Part shown: in pieces, positions 1 through 9,157 of the stretch
Layout of the letters: every line of letters starts with the position of its first letter
Position numbering within the stretch: position 1 is the first letter of the stretch
Assembly (NCBI GenBank): GCA_002841495.1
Contig: PGZV01000001.1
Coordinates: 124,001 to 188,000, forward strand
DNA: 64,000 nucleotides
Reading direction: 5' to 3'
Source of the DNA: Firmicutes bacterium HGW-Firmicutes-2
GTDB taxonomy: Bacteria > Bacillota > Clostridia > Lachnospirales > Vallitaleaceae
Program-made: the position numbers and the translations under genes
Notes under the pieces: generated by a model
The model's input: the letters and a program-made list of their open reading frames with translations, nothing else
Told to the model about the DNA's origin: nothing
Databases searched by the model: none

Positions 1-46
1 GGGTGTTCCTTTTACTTGGATAATCAAAATCAAATAGGGGGTAATT

Positions 47-1546
47 ATGGACTTTATACTAAAGAAAGCAAATTTCTATGCACTTATTTTATCTTTTTCT
101 CTGTACTTCTTACTCTTGGTAGGGTTTATCATTGAGTATCTTAAAGGAAACAGAAGTCTTACAATGATCATTTTTCTATTTGCATTGTTATTGGTGACTT
201 ATGGTACATCCATAGGCATCTACATAAAAAACAAAGGATCTGTACTTATTCGGTATGTGTTGGCGGTAAGTTTTCTAATACCCTACGGCATCTCTATTAT
301 AAGCAGTACTTCAATGGTTACCTTTACATTTATATTGCCTATTTTTGTTATTGCTTTTATGTTTTTTGATCGGAAGCTCATAGCGCTTCTAGCCGTAGTG
401 AGTGCCATTCTAAGTATTCTCTTCGTGGTGCGAGCCGTAAACCTGAACTTACACAATGGTAATACAACCAGTTTGGTTGTTATGATTATCGTTATGCTTG
501 GTTTTATCATAGCCGGTTCGATGGTCGGAACAGTGAACCATCAGATGGTTCGAGACATCAATATTTTCTTAGATAATGAGCACAAGAATATGGACATTAA
601 GCAAGGCATTGCCAATCATCTGGAGGAAATCATGGCAACCTTGACAAAAACAGCCAATGAGTTGGCCGATAACAGTCAAAAGTCATCAAGAGTCGCAGAT
701 GAAATAGCCATTACCATCGGTGAAATAGCCATCGGTGCCGGTGAGCAAGCTAAGGATACGATAGAGGGCGCAGGTGTTATTGAAGATCTAGGACGCAATA
801 TTGAGAAAGAGCAAACAAATACAATTGACCTAAAAAAAGCTACAGATCAAATAAACAGTTTGAAAGATGACGGCATCATAATCCTAAAGGATTTAACCGA
901 AAAAACCAGAATGAGTGCTGAAGCCACCAAACATATAAGTGAAACAATTATACAGACCAATGACAGTGCACAAGAGATTGCAAATGCCAGTGATATGATT
1001 AAAAATATTGCCAATCAAACAAATCTTTTAGCATTAAATGCAGCCATAGAAGCGGCAAGAGCCGGAGAATCCGGTAAAGGATTTGCTGTTGTAGCAGATG
1101 AGATCCGAAAACTTGCAGAACAATCCGACGGTTTCACAGAAGATATTGCTAGGATTATCAACCACTTAATAGAGAAAACTTCAGGAGCCGTCAAGACGGT
1201 TGAAGCTCTAGCGGAAGCCGTGGCATTGCAAAACACCTCCGTTGATCAGACCAACCAAGTGTACGAAGGCATCTCAATGGCCATAGATAATATGAAGGGC
1301 GACATCTCGGAAATGATTTTTTCTTGTCAAGCAATGGTGGACCGTAAGAATGAAATTATAGGCACAATAGATAGTTTGTCCGCGATATCTGAGGAAAATG
1401 CAGCCGGTACAGAAGAAGTATCAGCCTCCATTCAAGAGCAAACCGCATCTATTGAAATTATAGCCAATATAAGCCAAGAATTGGTGAAGGTAACGGAAGA
1501 AATGGCATCTACAATCATAGGCTTTAAATCGCCTATTAACCAATAG
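47..1546 (+). CDS. methyl-accepting chemotaxis protein
   Basis: Membrane chemoreceptor that would signal to CheA/CheW. The first ~180 residues hold several hydrophobic segments in succession, so the sensor part is mostly membrane-embedded with no large extracellular ligand domain. The remainder is a long helical cytoplasmic signalling domain. Its conserved hairpin tip is at about residues 322-360 ([19 protein letters not shown] followed by [16 protein letters not shown]). The ATG follows an AGGGGG ribosome site. It appears monocistronic and is followed by a strong terminator. The family call is firm; the ligand is unknown. Confidence 0.93.
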   Translation: MDFILKKANFYALILSFSLYFLLLVGFIIEYLKGNRSLTMIIFLFALLLVTYGTSIGIYIKNKGSVLIRYVLAVSFLIPYGISIISSTSMVTFTFILPIFVIAFMFFDRKLIALLAVVSAILSILFVVRAVNLNLHNGNTTSLVVMIIVMLGFIIAGSMVGTVNHQMVRDINIFLDNEHKNMDIKQGIANHLEEIMATLTKTANELADNSQKSSRVADEIAITIGEIAIGAGEQAKDTIEGAGVIEDLGRNIEKEQTNTIDLKKATDQINSLKDDGIIILKDLTEKTRMSAEATKHISETIIQTNDSAQEIANASDMIKNIANQTNLLALNAAIEAARAGESGKGFAVVADEIRKLAEQSDGFTEDIARIINHLIEKTSGAVKTVEALAEAVALQNTSVDQTNQVYEGISMAIDNMKGDISEMIFSCQAMVDRKNEIIGTIDSLSAISEENAAGTEEVSASIQEQTASIEIIANISQELVKVTEEMASTIIGFKSPINQ

Positions 1547-1595
1547 AAAATGTTAGTAAAGTAGAGTCGAATATTTAGAACAAAAATAAAACCAG

Positions 1596-1647
1596 CTTTT
1601 CTATATAAATAGCCTACATCGACTATTTATATAGAAAAGTTTTTTTA
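1596..1647 (+). terminator. rho-independent terminator after the chemoreceptor gene
   Basis: A 17-bp perfect stem (1596-1612 with 1623-1639) has a 10-nt loop and is followed by a run of T. It lies about 50 bp after the chemoreceptor stop codon. Confidence 0.88.
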
Positions 1648-1649
1648 TT

Positions 1650-1963
1650 CTCAAGGAGCGTGTCCAGCAAAGCTGGCCACTTGAAAGTCATACTTTAGTA
1701 TTCAGCCTAGAAGCATGGCAGAATACCTCAAAGACCTTTCCTGTCGAACCGTTCAGAAATATGAGCAGGGCTCATAACGAAGCGAAGCTTCTTTTCTTGT
1801 AGAACCACCATCTGCAATATAGAAAACTTGTTTTTGTATTAAAAAGACATTACATTGTCCTATTGGTAAAAAAGAGTACCAAAAAATTCGGAAGTATTCG
1901 AATTCTATATGAATAGCTGTTTTATAACATCTCATAAACGTTTTTTGCAGGCTCCATTTATGG
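1650..1963. other. intergenic region with several short hairpins; possible noncoding RNA
   Basis: No convincing gene is seen. Short perfect stems occur one after another: CCAGC-AAA-GCTGG near 1669, GTATTC/GAATAC near 1699-1726, TATGAGC/GCTCATA near 1759-1775, and GAAGC-GAA-GCTTC followed by TTTT near 1783-1800. The string of hairpins ending in a T-run could be a small structured RNA, but it matches no RNA family I recognise. A 60-codon minus-strand reading frame here has no homology signal and was not called. Confidence 0.3.
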
Positions 1964-1969
1964 TATAAT
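1941..1969 (+). promoter_or_regulatory. extended -10 promoter for sigI-rsgI
   Basis: An extended -10 (TGGTATAAT, hexamer at 1964-1969) lies 47 bp upstream of the sigI start. The -35 position with a 17-bp spacer is only T-rich. An additional SigI-dependent promoter cannot be judged from the sequence. Confidence 0.45.
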
Positions 1970-2016
1970 TTATCTATTAGAGATAGAATACCTTTTAAGC
2001 TGAAAGCGGTGGAGAG

Positions 2017-2631
2017 ATGGTCTACGACGACAGGGATAAGTTCATAAAAGACAATATACCTTTCATTATAAAGACAATCGTTGGGGTTACCAAACGTTAT
2101 GTTGAGGTTGAAAACAGTGAGGAATTAGGCATCGCTCTAGAAGCCTTCAATGATCTTTTGGATACTTATGATGAAGAAAAAGGTAATTTTTATAGTTATG
2201 CAAAAGTGGTCATCAAAAACAAACTGATCGATCATATTAGAAAGCAAGCCAGAGTAACAGTTGTGAGTATTGAGGAGTATCATGCCATTAAGGAAGATTC
2301 AGATAATGAAGCAATTGTACGACAAGAACTTATGCGTTACAAAGAAATACTAAAAGGATATGGGATCAGTTATGAATTATTGGCATCTCATAAACCAGTC
2401 CATAAGCATACAAAGAATATAATTCTAGAATTAGCGCTTATAATTGTAAAAAACAAGCAAATGGTACAGCATCTTAAAGAGAAGAAAAGACTACCAATAA
2501 CACAGATTAACAAGGATTATGGTGCATCTGTTCGCTTTATTAAAAGTCACAAACATACAATTGTTGCTATTATTTTGGCATATGAGTATAATATCCAATG
2601 CGTTATAGATTATTTGGGTTACGAAAGGTGA
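2017..2631 (+). CDS. sigI: RNA polymerase sigma factor, SigI family
   Basis: Alternative sigma factor. Residues ~40-80 resemble sigma region 2 (EAFNDLLDTYDEEKGNF, then YAKVVIKNKLIDHIRKQAR), a pattern typical of SigI. The C-terminal ~50 residues form a helix-turn-helix-like segment. At 204 aa it is slightly shorter than typical SigI (~240-250). The ATG follows GGTGGAGAG. The next gene, 4 bp downstream, is the matching membrane anti-sigma factor, which strongly supports the assignment. In relatives SigI controls heat-stress, cell-wall or polysaccharide-degradation genes; the target here is unknown. Confidence 0.87.
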   Translation: MVYDDRDKFIKDNIPFIIKTIVGVTKRYVEVENSEELGIALEAFNDLLDTYDEEKGNFYSYAKVVIKNKLIDHIRKQARVTVVSIEEYHAIKEDSDNEAIVRQELMRYKEILKGYGISYELLASHKPVHKHTKNIILELALIIVKNKQMVQHLKEKKRLPITQINKDYGASVRFIKSHKHTIVAIILAYEYNIQCVIDYLGYER

Positions 2632-2635
2632 TACC

Positions 2636-4099
2636 ATGAATATAGAAAGTATAAAAGTAGATAACATAAAACCTGAAACCATAAAAACAGGGACCATATT
2701 AGAATTGAAGAAGGATTATGCCATACTTCTATCTAATGGTATGGTACTTAGTCATGTGAAGATAAAAGAAGGTATGGCGGTAGGACAGACCATCTATTAC
2801 TTCGAAGAAGACATTTACAGATTCAAAAGAATAAATTATAAAAATCTTTTGGTGTATGCTGCATCTTTATGTTTTATGCTTATATTAGCCTTTAGTGCAA
2901 CCCAAGTGATGCGTCATGGACAGCAAATACCTGCAAGTTATGGGATTGTTACCTTGGATATTAATCCGAGTGTTGAGATTCATATTAATGAGACCGCTAA
3001 AGTCCTTAGAATAAGATCTTTAAATGAAGATGCAAAATCGATTATACTAGGAAAATATAGTGGGATGGTTTTAGAAGATGTTCTAGATATCCTAACGAAT
3101 AATGCTGTAGATGCCGGTTTCCTTGAGGAAGATGGTGTGGTTATGCTTACCTACACAATGATTCATCAAGAGAATAAGGACTTATCAGAAGTTAAATCCG
3201 ATGAAGATGAAAACTATAAGCGTATAGAAGCCTATATGGAGAAAAAAAGAGACCATTACAAGTTTCTCTTTGTAAAAGGTACTGAAGAAAGTGTGAAAGC
3301 AGCCAAATCTCAAGGGTTATCCATAGGGAAATATTTATTACAAAACTATATAAGTGAAGATATTAGCATAGAAGAGATTAAAGAGATGTCTTTAGAAGAA
3401 ATTTTTGACCTCATTGAAGATACAGATATTGAGAATAACTTTAGTCATGACCATGGGCTCAAGAAAAGCAAAGGCTTATCCGAAGGTCCACCTGAACATA
3501 GTAATGCAAGTGATCAAGGAAGATCAAGTGCACAGACACCTCAATCACCTCTAGAGGATCCGTCTCAGAGTCAAAAGGAAAAAGCAAACGATAAGAATGC
3601 AGAAAAAGTAAACCCTGCTGCCAACAACAAGGATGACGAAGATAAAATCAACACTAATGACAAAGATCAAGAAAAAGCAATAGAAAAAGAAAGCCCAAGT
3701 AGCAGCAAAGTTGATGAAGATAAAAACAATTCCAGTGATAAAGAAAAGGAAAAAGAAAAAGAAGAAAAAGAAAAAGAAGAAAAAGAAAAAGAAACTGAAA
3801 CTGTATTAGAAGAAGCAACACCAAGCAACAATAGTGTAGTTGAAGAAAAAATTGACAAGACTCCTATGGATAAGGAAACGGAAAAGGTAAAAGAAACTGA
3901 AAAGGTAAAAGAAACTGAAACATCAAGCATCAAAGATAAAGAAAAACCCAATAATGGTATCAGCAATCAAGACAATACAAAGTTAGAGGAAGTCAAGGAT
4001 ACGGAATCGGAAAAGGAAAAGGACACAACGAAGGTCCATTCAGGTAAGTCTGAAGCCAAAACCAATACCAATACCAATACAGGCAACAAGAAAAAGTAG
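2636..4099 (+). CDS. rsgI: RsgI-type membrane anti-sigma factor with low-complexity extracellular tail
   Basis: Single-pass anti-sigma factor that would hold SigI at the membrane. Residues 1-60 form the cytoplasmic RsgI N-terminal domain and residues ~71-91 the transmembrane helix. Next comes the conserved extracellular block beginning TLDINPSVEIHINE (~106-119); the Asn-Pro in this motif is the reported autocleavage point in the family. From about residue 275 on, the protein is a very charged Lys/Glu/Ser/Asn tail with tandem repeats and no carbohydrate-binding or enzymatic domain. It is co-transcribed with sigI and followed by a terminator. The tail may span the cell wall; that is inference. 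Confidence 0.86.
   Translation: MNIESIKVDNIKPETIKTGTILELKKDYAILLSNGMVLSHVKIKEGMAVGQTIYYFEEDIYRFKRINYKNLLVYAASLCFMLILAFSATQVMRHGQQIPASYGIVTLDINPSVEIHINETAKVLRIRSLNEDAKSIILGKYSGMVLEDVLDILTNNAVDAGFLEEDGVVMLTYTMIHQENKDLSEVKSDEDENYKRIEAYMEKKRDHYKFLFVKGTEESVKAAKSQGLSIGKYLLQNYISEDISIEEIKEMSLEEIFDLIEDTDIENNFSHDHGLKKSKGLSEGPPEHSNASDQGRSSAQTPQSPLEDPSQSQKEKANDKNAEKVNPAANNKDDEDKINTNDKDQEKAIEKESPSSSKVDEDKNNSSDKEKEKEKEEKEKEEKEKETETVLEEATPSNNSVVEEKIDKTPMDKETEKVKETEKVKETETSSIKDKEKPNNGISNQDNTKLEEVKDTESEKEKDTTKVHSGKSEAKTNTNTNTGNKKK
3741..3800 (+). repeat. purine-rich microsatellite inside rsgI
   Basis: Reiterated GAAAAAGAAGAAAAA units encode alternating Lys-Glu stretches in the extracellular tail. Units are in-frame multiples of three, so length change would not shift the frame. 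Confidence 0.75.
3881..3916 (+). repeat. two exact tandem 18-bp repeats inside rsgI
   Basis: The unit GAAAAGGTAAAAGAAACT occurs at 3881-3898 and 3899-3916, encoding EKVKET twice. A further 6-bp repeat (ACCAAT, three full copies, 4061-4078) encodes a Thr-Asn repeat near the C-terminus. Confidence 0.85.
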
Positions 4100-4154
4100 T
4101 TACAATCTTTATAACACCAACTAAATGTTACCAAGAAGGCTAACCCCTTCTCCC

Positions 4155-4199
4155 ATCCAAAAGAGGCTCTCACATAACCCCCTCTTTTGGATTTTTTTT
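4155..4199 (+). terminator. terminator of sigI-rsgI
   Basis: A 12-bp perfect stem (4155-4166 with 4181-4192) is followed by a run of eight T, about 55 bp after the rsgI stop. Confidence 0.88.
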
Positions 4200-4505
4200 C
4201 ATTCTTCTCTAGGAAAAACTATGCTATGTTAATGCGTTGAAACGTCGCATTAACTATCAGGGAAGTCTTTCCTGCCGGAACAATTTGCTTGCAAAGCGAG
4301 GCATAGCCTCTTTGTTCTATTTACAAAAATGGAAAAAAATAAAAATAGGTCTAAAAATAGTACCAAAAACCTATAATTGTATCGTATTTATTAATGAAGT
4401 CCCAGTTTCACATTTAGTATTCTGACAAAGACTAGGAATATATAAAGAATCTTTGTGGTAAATGTGTGAACGAACAATTAGGGTTAAAAACTAAAAGTTG
4501 TTTGA
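4200..4505. other. intergenic region with short hairpins, no gene seen
   Basis: It contains a perfect GTTAATGCG/CGCATTAAC hairpin near 4228-4255 and a CAAAG-C-GAGGC-ATA-GCCTC-TTTG hairpin near 4292-4315. A 62-codon frame at 4237-4425 has no ribosome site and an unlikely composition, and was not called. Confidence 0.35.
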
Positions 4506-4507
4506 GA

Positions 4508-4631
4508 TTATGATAAAGGTGAGATGGTCGTGAGGCCATGGATCAAAGCGAGAATCTTATATTAGAGTATGAGGTAAAACCTCATATCATGAGAAATTCA
4601 GCTGCCATAATATTGTTTATGGCGGCTTTTT
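4508..4631 (+). promoter_or_regulatory. structured 5' leader ending in a terminator, upstream of the pilus operon (candidate riboswitch)
   Basis: A TATGAT -10-like box near 4509-4514 is followed by an ordered set of stems. One is ATGGTC-GTGA-GGCCAT with a GNRA tetraloop (near 4524). Another is TATGAGGT/ACCTCATA (near 4568-4586). The last is a strong terminator, GCTGCCATAA/TTATGGCGGC plus TTTTT (4601-4631), which sits just before pilB. This stem-stem-terminator layout is typical of transcription-attenuating riboswitches. Cyclic-dinucleotide switches often control clostridial pili, but I cannot match the conserved core of either known c-di-GMP class. The ligand is unknown. Confidence 0.5.
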
Positions 4632-4684
4632 AAATGGAAATTGTGGCGGAAGAGAGACTGCCGGTTTTGGTACAGGGAGATAGG

Positions 4685-6373
4685 GTGATCGATGTGGCAG
4701 GAGAAATGAGAAGACTCGGTGAGATTCTTGTTGATACAGGTATTATAAGTAAAGATGATTTATTTAGAGCCCTTAAGCTTCAACAAGAACGAAAAGAACT
4801 GCTTGGTAAGATTCTAATCGATGAAGGCATCGTTACAGAGCGACAGATGGTCGAGGTGCTGGAGTTTCAATATGGTATCCCAAGAGTACAACTGAATACC
4901 TATGAGATTGACGAGGATGTTACCCATTTAATCAGTGCGAAAATGGCGAGACGTTACGTTTTAATACCCATTCATTTGGAGGACCATACTTTGAGTGTGG
5001 CCATGGCAGACCCATTGAATCTTTTTGCTCTTGACGACATTAAGCTTGCAACGGGCTATCAAGTAAAGCCTTTACTGGCATCTGAAAAAGAGATTCTGAT
5101 AGCAATTGAGCAATATTATAAGAAAAAATCAGCAGATGATACGGTAAATGAGTTCTCCATTAAGTTTGACAGCCTAATAGATGAACATGATATCGACTTT
5201 GACGCCATATCCGAAGTCAACAATGCTCCGGTTGTCAAGTTGATTGACTCCATTATCATTCAAGCAGCCGACAGCAAAGTCAGTGATATTCATATTGAGC
5301 CGGATGAGTATAACCTAAGAGTCCGTTTTCGAATCGACGGTGAACTCTATGAACATATGCAGTTGCAGAAAAAATCCCAACCTGCCATTATCACACGCAT
5401 CAAGATTATGGGGTTTATGGACATCGGAGAAAACCGAGTACCCCAAGACGGCAGGGTAGAGATGGATTATGACGGCAGAGCCATCGACCTTCGAATATCG
5501 GTTATGCCCACAATCTATGGTGAAAAAGCGGTGATTAGACTACTGGACCGAAGCAATAAGCTTCTAACGATGACGGAACTTGGTATTACAGAATATAATC
5601 TGAAAAGATATGAAAAAATCATCAAAGTACCAAACGGCATTGTGTTAGTAACTGGGCCAACCGGAAGCGGGAAATCCACAACCTTATATGCCACTTTAAT
5701 GGAAATTAATGATCCCAAAAAGAACATCATTACCGTTGAAGACCCGGTAGAATATCGTATAAGAGGTATCAATCAGACTCAGGTCAATAACAAAGCCGGC
5801 CTCACCTTTGCCAATAGCTTAAGAGCCATATTAAGACAAGACCCGGACACAATTATGATTGGTGAGATACGAGATAAAGAAACCGCACAGATAGCCGTAA
5901 GAGCGGCCATTACCGGTCACCTGGTCTTATCCACTCTTCATACCAACGATACAGCATCCTCCATTGCAAGGCTTATTAATATGGGCATTGAACCCTATTT
6001 GATAGCCAGTTCTGTTAAAGGTCTTGTAGCTCAGCGGTTGGTCAAGAAAATCTGCGCCAACTGTAAAGTAGATTATGAAATTACGGAGCATGAAGCCAAG
6101 CTTATTGGTGTGGGGTGGATGAAGCTTCACAAAGGTGAAGGTTGTAATTTGTGTAACCATTCCGGTTATAGAGGTAGAACAGCTATTTATGAGGTGATGC
6201 CCATAACCAGTACGATTCGCGCCATGATTGATAGCAACACCAGCATCGATATGATTAAGGACCAGGCTATAAAAGAAGGTCTAACAACCTTGTACCAGAG
6301 TTGCTTAGATCTTGTATTAAACGGAACAACAACCATAGACGAGCTACTAAAGCTGACCAGTGGTGTGGATTAG
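4685..6373 (+). CDS. pilB: type IV pilus assembly ATPase PilB
   Basis: Hexameric cytoplasmic ATPase driving pilus extension. An N-terminal MshEN-type domain begins at MRRLGEILVDTG. The ATPase core has Walker A GPTGSGKSTT, the Asp box, Walker B region DPDTIMIGEIRD and a His box. A four-cysteine zinc site (CANC ... CNLC) lies near the C-terminus. The open frame extends upstream to an ATG at 4634, but that codon abuts the leader terminator and has no ribosome site. GTG 4685 follows CAGGGA at good spacing and is preferred. It is the first gene of the pilus operon and is followed by pilT. Confidence 0.93.
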   Translation: MIDVAGEMRRLGEILVDTGIISKDDLFRALKLQQERKELLGKILIDEGIVTERQMVEVLEFQYGIPRVQLNTYEIDEDVTHLISAKMARRYVLIPIHLEDHTLSVAMADPLNLFALDDIKLATGYQVKPLLASEKEILIAIEQYYKKKSADDTVNEFSIKFDSLIDEHDIDFDAISEVNNAPVVKLIDSIIIQAADSKVSDIHIEPDEYNLRVRFRIDGELYEHMQLQKKSQPAIITRIKIMGFMDIGENRVPQDGRVEMDYDGRAIDLRISVMPTIYGEKAVIRLLDRSNKLLTMTELGITEYNLKRYEKIIKVPNGIVLVTGPTGSGKSTTLYATLMEINDPKKNIITVEDPVEYRIRGINQTQVNNKAGLTFANSLRAILRQDPDTIMIGEIRDKETAQIAVRAAITGHLVLSTLHTNDTASSIARLINMGIEPYLIASSVKGLVAQRLVKKICANCKVDYEITEHEAKLIGVGWMKLHKGEGCNLCNHSGYRGRTAIYEVMPITSTIRAMIDSNTSIDMIKDQAIKEGLTTLYQSCLDLVLNGTTTIDELLKLTSGVD

Positions 6374-6384
6374 GGGGTATAGAA

Positions 6385-7440
6385 ATGGATATGCAAGCCA
6401 TATTAGAAGAAGGCCTACTTAGAAAGGCCTCAGATGTACATTTGAAAGTAGGTTCACCACCCATACTTAGGGTTAATGGGGAGTTGTTGCCCATCGGTGA
6501 AGAAGTTCTAACAGGAGAGATTACCTATCAACTTCTAAAATCCATGCTCTCAATTAGTCAGCTTGAGACATTGGAAAGTCGTGGCGAATTTGACTTTTCT
6601 TATTCCGTACAAGGCATCGGCAGATATAGGGTCAATGGCTATCGCCAAAGAGACAGTTATTGTTTGGCCATGCGTATGGTTAACTTTGAGATTCCCACGC
6701 TGGCATCTCTAGGCATTCCCAGTAGTGTAGAAGCTCTAACGGAACTGAAAAACGGACTGGTCCTTATAACAGGACCAACAGGCAGTGGCAAGTCTACGAC
6801 TTTAGCAGCCATGATTGAGAGAATCAACCAGACCAGAAGAACCCATATACTCACCTTAGAAGATCCTATCGAGTATTTGTTTCATAATAAGAAAAGCATC
6901 ATCGGTCAGAGAGAAATCGGTTCCGACTCCCATAGTTTCAAGGATGCCTTAAGGGCCACATTACGTCAGGATCCGGATATTATCTTAGTTGGCGAGATGC
7001 GTGATTTAGAAACCATTGAGATTGCTCTTACTGCAGCAGAAACCGGTCATCTGGTTCTTAGCACCTTACATACCGTAGGGGCCCCAAAAACCATCGACCG
7101 TATCATCGATGTCTTTCCGCAAAACAGTAAAGATCAGATTCGTGTTCAAGTAGCCTCTGTCCTACAAGGGGTGGTATCTCAACAGTTATTACCCATTAAG
7201 TCGGGTATGGGTCGAGTCCCTGCCTGTGAGATTCTTATTCCCACCATGGCCATCAGAAACCTAATACGTGAGAAAAAGAACCACCAGATTATCAATGCCA
7301 TCCAAACCGGACGTCATCTTGGCATGATGACCATGGACCATTCTTTAATGGATCTGTTTAGACAAGGGTTGATCACTAGAGACGTCGCCATAGAATACGC
7401 CTTTGACAAAGAAGAACTGATTAAAACATTAGTGCACTAG
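6385..7440 (+). CDS. pilT: type IV pilus retraction ATPase PilT
   Basis: Retraction motor for twitching and pilus disassembly. It has Walker A GPTGSGKSTT near residue 130, Walker B DPDIILVGEMRD, and an AETGHLVLSTLHT His-box region. At 351 aa it is the normal PilT length. The frame is open 84 bp further upstream, but ATG 6385 after TAGGGGG is the natural start. Its presence implies retractile pili rather than a simple secretion pseudopilus. Confidence 0.94.
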   Translation: MDMQAILEEGLLRKASDVHLKVGSPPILRVNGELLPIGEEVLTGEITYQLLKSMLSISQLETLESRGEFDFSYSVQGIGRYRVNGYRQRDSYCLAMRMVNFEIPTLASLGIPSSVEALTELKNGLVLITGPTGSGKSTTLAAMIERINQTRRTHILTLEDPIEYLFHNKKSIIGQREIGSDSHSFKDALRATLRQDPDIILVGEMRDLETIEIALTAAETGHLVLSTLHTVGAPKTIDRIIDVFPQNSKDQIRVQVASVLQGVVSQQLLPIKSGMGRVPACEILIPTMAIRNLIREKKNHQIINAIQTGRHLGMMTMDHSLMDLFRQGLITRDVAIEYAFDKEELIKTLVH

Positions 7441-7458
7441 TTTGAGGGGAGGTAAGTT

Positions 7459-8661
7459 ATGGAATATCGATATAAAGCCATGAAAGCCAGTGGCGAGATG
7501 ACAGAAGGTGTCTTTATGGCAGATTCCAGACATGGGGTCATAGAGATGCTAAAGAGCAACAACAGTTATCCGGTTCTCATTGAAGAGAAAGTCAAGATTG
7601 GAACTCAGGAAATTAACTTCACAAGAAGTGTCAGTGCCAGAGACCTATCTTTCTTTTGCAGACAACTTCATGCCATGCTAAAGGCGGGTAGTACCATCAC
7701 TAAGACCTTAGACATTATGAAGCGGCAAGTCAAGAACAAACGCCTCAAAATGGCACTGATGGAGATGTACAACGATGTTCAAAAAGGTACGGTGTTATCC
7801 CTAAGTATGAAGAAATACCCTAGGATTTTCCCGGAGCTTATGGTGTATATGGTGGAATCCGGTGAACTGTCCGGTACTTTGGAGATTATCTTTCTTAGGC
7901 TTTCCGTCTACTTTGAGAAGGAAGGGAAGTTGAAAAGCAAGATCCGATCGGCCATGGTTTATCCCATTATTTTATTGATTATGTCGCTACTGGTCGTAGC
8001 GTTTTTGGTTACATTTATACTCCCAACTTTCGTTAAGATGTTCGAACGATCAACGGTTGAATTGCCGGGACTAACGAAGGCCTTACTAGGCTTAAGTGAA
8101 TTTGCCAGACACAATGGTATCGCCTTATTCCTTGTGACGGTGGCCCTACTACTCATCGGCTATCAATATATGAATTCTGAGAAAGGGCGAAGGAATCTTG
8201 ACTTGCTTAAGCTGAGACTTCCCGTTCTTAAGGATCTGAACACCAAGATCTTAACAGCAAGGTTCACCAGAAACCTATCCACCATGTTGGCCAGTGGTGT
8301 TCCTATGCTGACGGCACTAAAAAACCTGTCTGACATCATCAGCAACAAAATAGTCTCAGAAGCCATTCTAGGCTTTCGAGATGAAGTTCAAAAAGGCAAT
8401 GAGCTTCATCTTGTGGTCCGAGAAAGCCACCTGTTCCCACCTATGGTGGACGGCATGATTGAGATTGGAAAGGAGTCTGGTACGCTCGACGATATCTTAG
8501 ATAAGACAGCGGATTACTATGATGACGAAGTAGAGAACGCACTTCAACGGATGGTGGCCATGTTTGAACCCATGATGATCCTAGTGTTGGCCTTCATCGT
8601 CGGCTTCATCGTCATTGCAATGGCACTACCCATGTTTGATATGTTTAAAACCATATCGTAA
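7459..8661 (+). CDS. pilC: type IV pilus inner-membrane platform protein PilC
   Basis: Polytopic platform protein on which PilB and PilT act. Two T2SSF domains are visible, each with a KxGxxL/SGT-type motif (AMLKAGSTITKTLDIMKRQ and TMLASGVPMLTALKNLSD). There are three transmembrane segments, around residues 170-195, 215-235 and 370-395. Its 400 aa length is typical. It follows pilT by 18 bp with a GAGGGGAGG ribosome site. Confidence 0.95.
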   Translation: MEYRYKAMKASGEMTEGVFMADSRHGVIEMLKSNNSYPVLIEEKVKIGTQEINFTRSVSARDLSFFCRQLHAMLKAGSTITKTLDIMKRQVKNKRLKMALMEMYNDVQKGTVLSLSMKKYPRIFPELMVYMVESGELSGTLEIIFLRLSVYFEKEGKLKSKIRSAMVYPIILLIMSLLVVAFLVTFILPTFVKMFERSTVELPGLTKALLGLSEFARHNGIALFLVTVALLLIGYQYMNSEKGRRNLDLLKLRLPVLKDLNTKILTARFTRNLSTMLASGVPMLTALKNLSDIISNKIVSEAILGFRDEVQKGNELHLVVRESHLFPPMVDGMIEIGKESGTLDDILDKTADYYDDEVENALQRMVAMFEPMMILVLAFIVGFIVIAMALPMFDMFKTIS

Positions 8662-8694
8662 ATTAAGACCATAAACCATTAGGAGGAGAAAATT

Positions 8695-9075
8695 ATGATG
8701 AAAAAATTATGGAAAAATCAAAAAGGATTCACACTTATGGAGATCATTATCGTTATTGTAATATTGGGGATACTAGCGATGATCGCCATCCCGAGATTGA
8801 TTGGTTTTACGTCACAAGCTGAGATTGCCAGTGATAAGGAATATGCGGCGGTGGTGGCAAGAGCAGCAGAATTGTATTGGGCAGCGAATGATAAACCTAC
8901 TGATGTTTCTATCGATGATATAGAAGATGCTGGCATGATAGATGCACCTGGGGATGCATTACAATATTATGATGATGCAACTGTAACTGTTGATGCTGAT
9001 GGTTTGGCAACGGCATCACTACTTGAAGGTTCTGATGTTGCGGTAACATATGATAGTAAAGTAGGGTACAAATAG
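8695..9075 (+). CDS. pilA: major type IV prepilin
   Basis: Structural pilin subunit. The short basic leader is followed by the class III cleavage site KGFTLMEI (cut between G and F, with the +5 Glu present) and a ~25-residue hydrophobic helix. The C-terminal globular part is small and acidic, rich in Asp and Ala, and has no cysteines. The ribosome site GGAGGAG is the strongest in the operon. A hairpin directly after the gene may raise its transcript level relative to downstream genes. No prepilin peptidase gene lies in the window. Confidence 0.93.
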   Translation: MMKKLWKNQKGFTLMEIIIVIVILGILAMIAIPRLIGFTSQAEIASDKEYAAVVARAAELYWAANDKPTDVSIDDIEDAGMIDAPGDALQYYDDATVTVDADGLATASLLEGSDVAVTYDSKVGYK

Positions 9076-9111
9076 AAATAATTAAAAACAATTTATTAAG
9101 CATTTGTTTTA

Positions 9112-9138
9112 GCAATGGGTTGCCATGCAACCCATTGC
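9112..9138 (+). promoter_or_regulatory. intercistronic hairpin between pilin and pilM
   Basis: An 11-bp perfect stem (9112-9122 with 9128-9138) has a 5-nt loop and no following T-run. It is more likely a 3' mRNA-stabilising or processing element for the pilin message than a full terminator. Confidence 0.6.
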
Positions 9139-9157
9139 ATACTTGGAGGTGTACGGG

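Noticed and set aside
3667-3966. 99-codon minus-strand frame rich in Ser, Phe and Leu
   Set aside because: It is the complement of the Lys/Glu repeat tail of rsgI; biased composition and no ribosome site.
4237-4425. 62-codon plus-strand frame
   Set aside because: No ribosome site, covers hairpins, no recognisable protein pattern.
4508-4631. Confident c-di-GMP-I or -II riboswitch call
   Set aside because: The GCAAACC / GACGCAAAGCC cores of class I and the class II core are not clearly present, despite a GNRA stem and pilus context.
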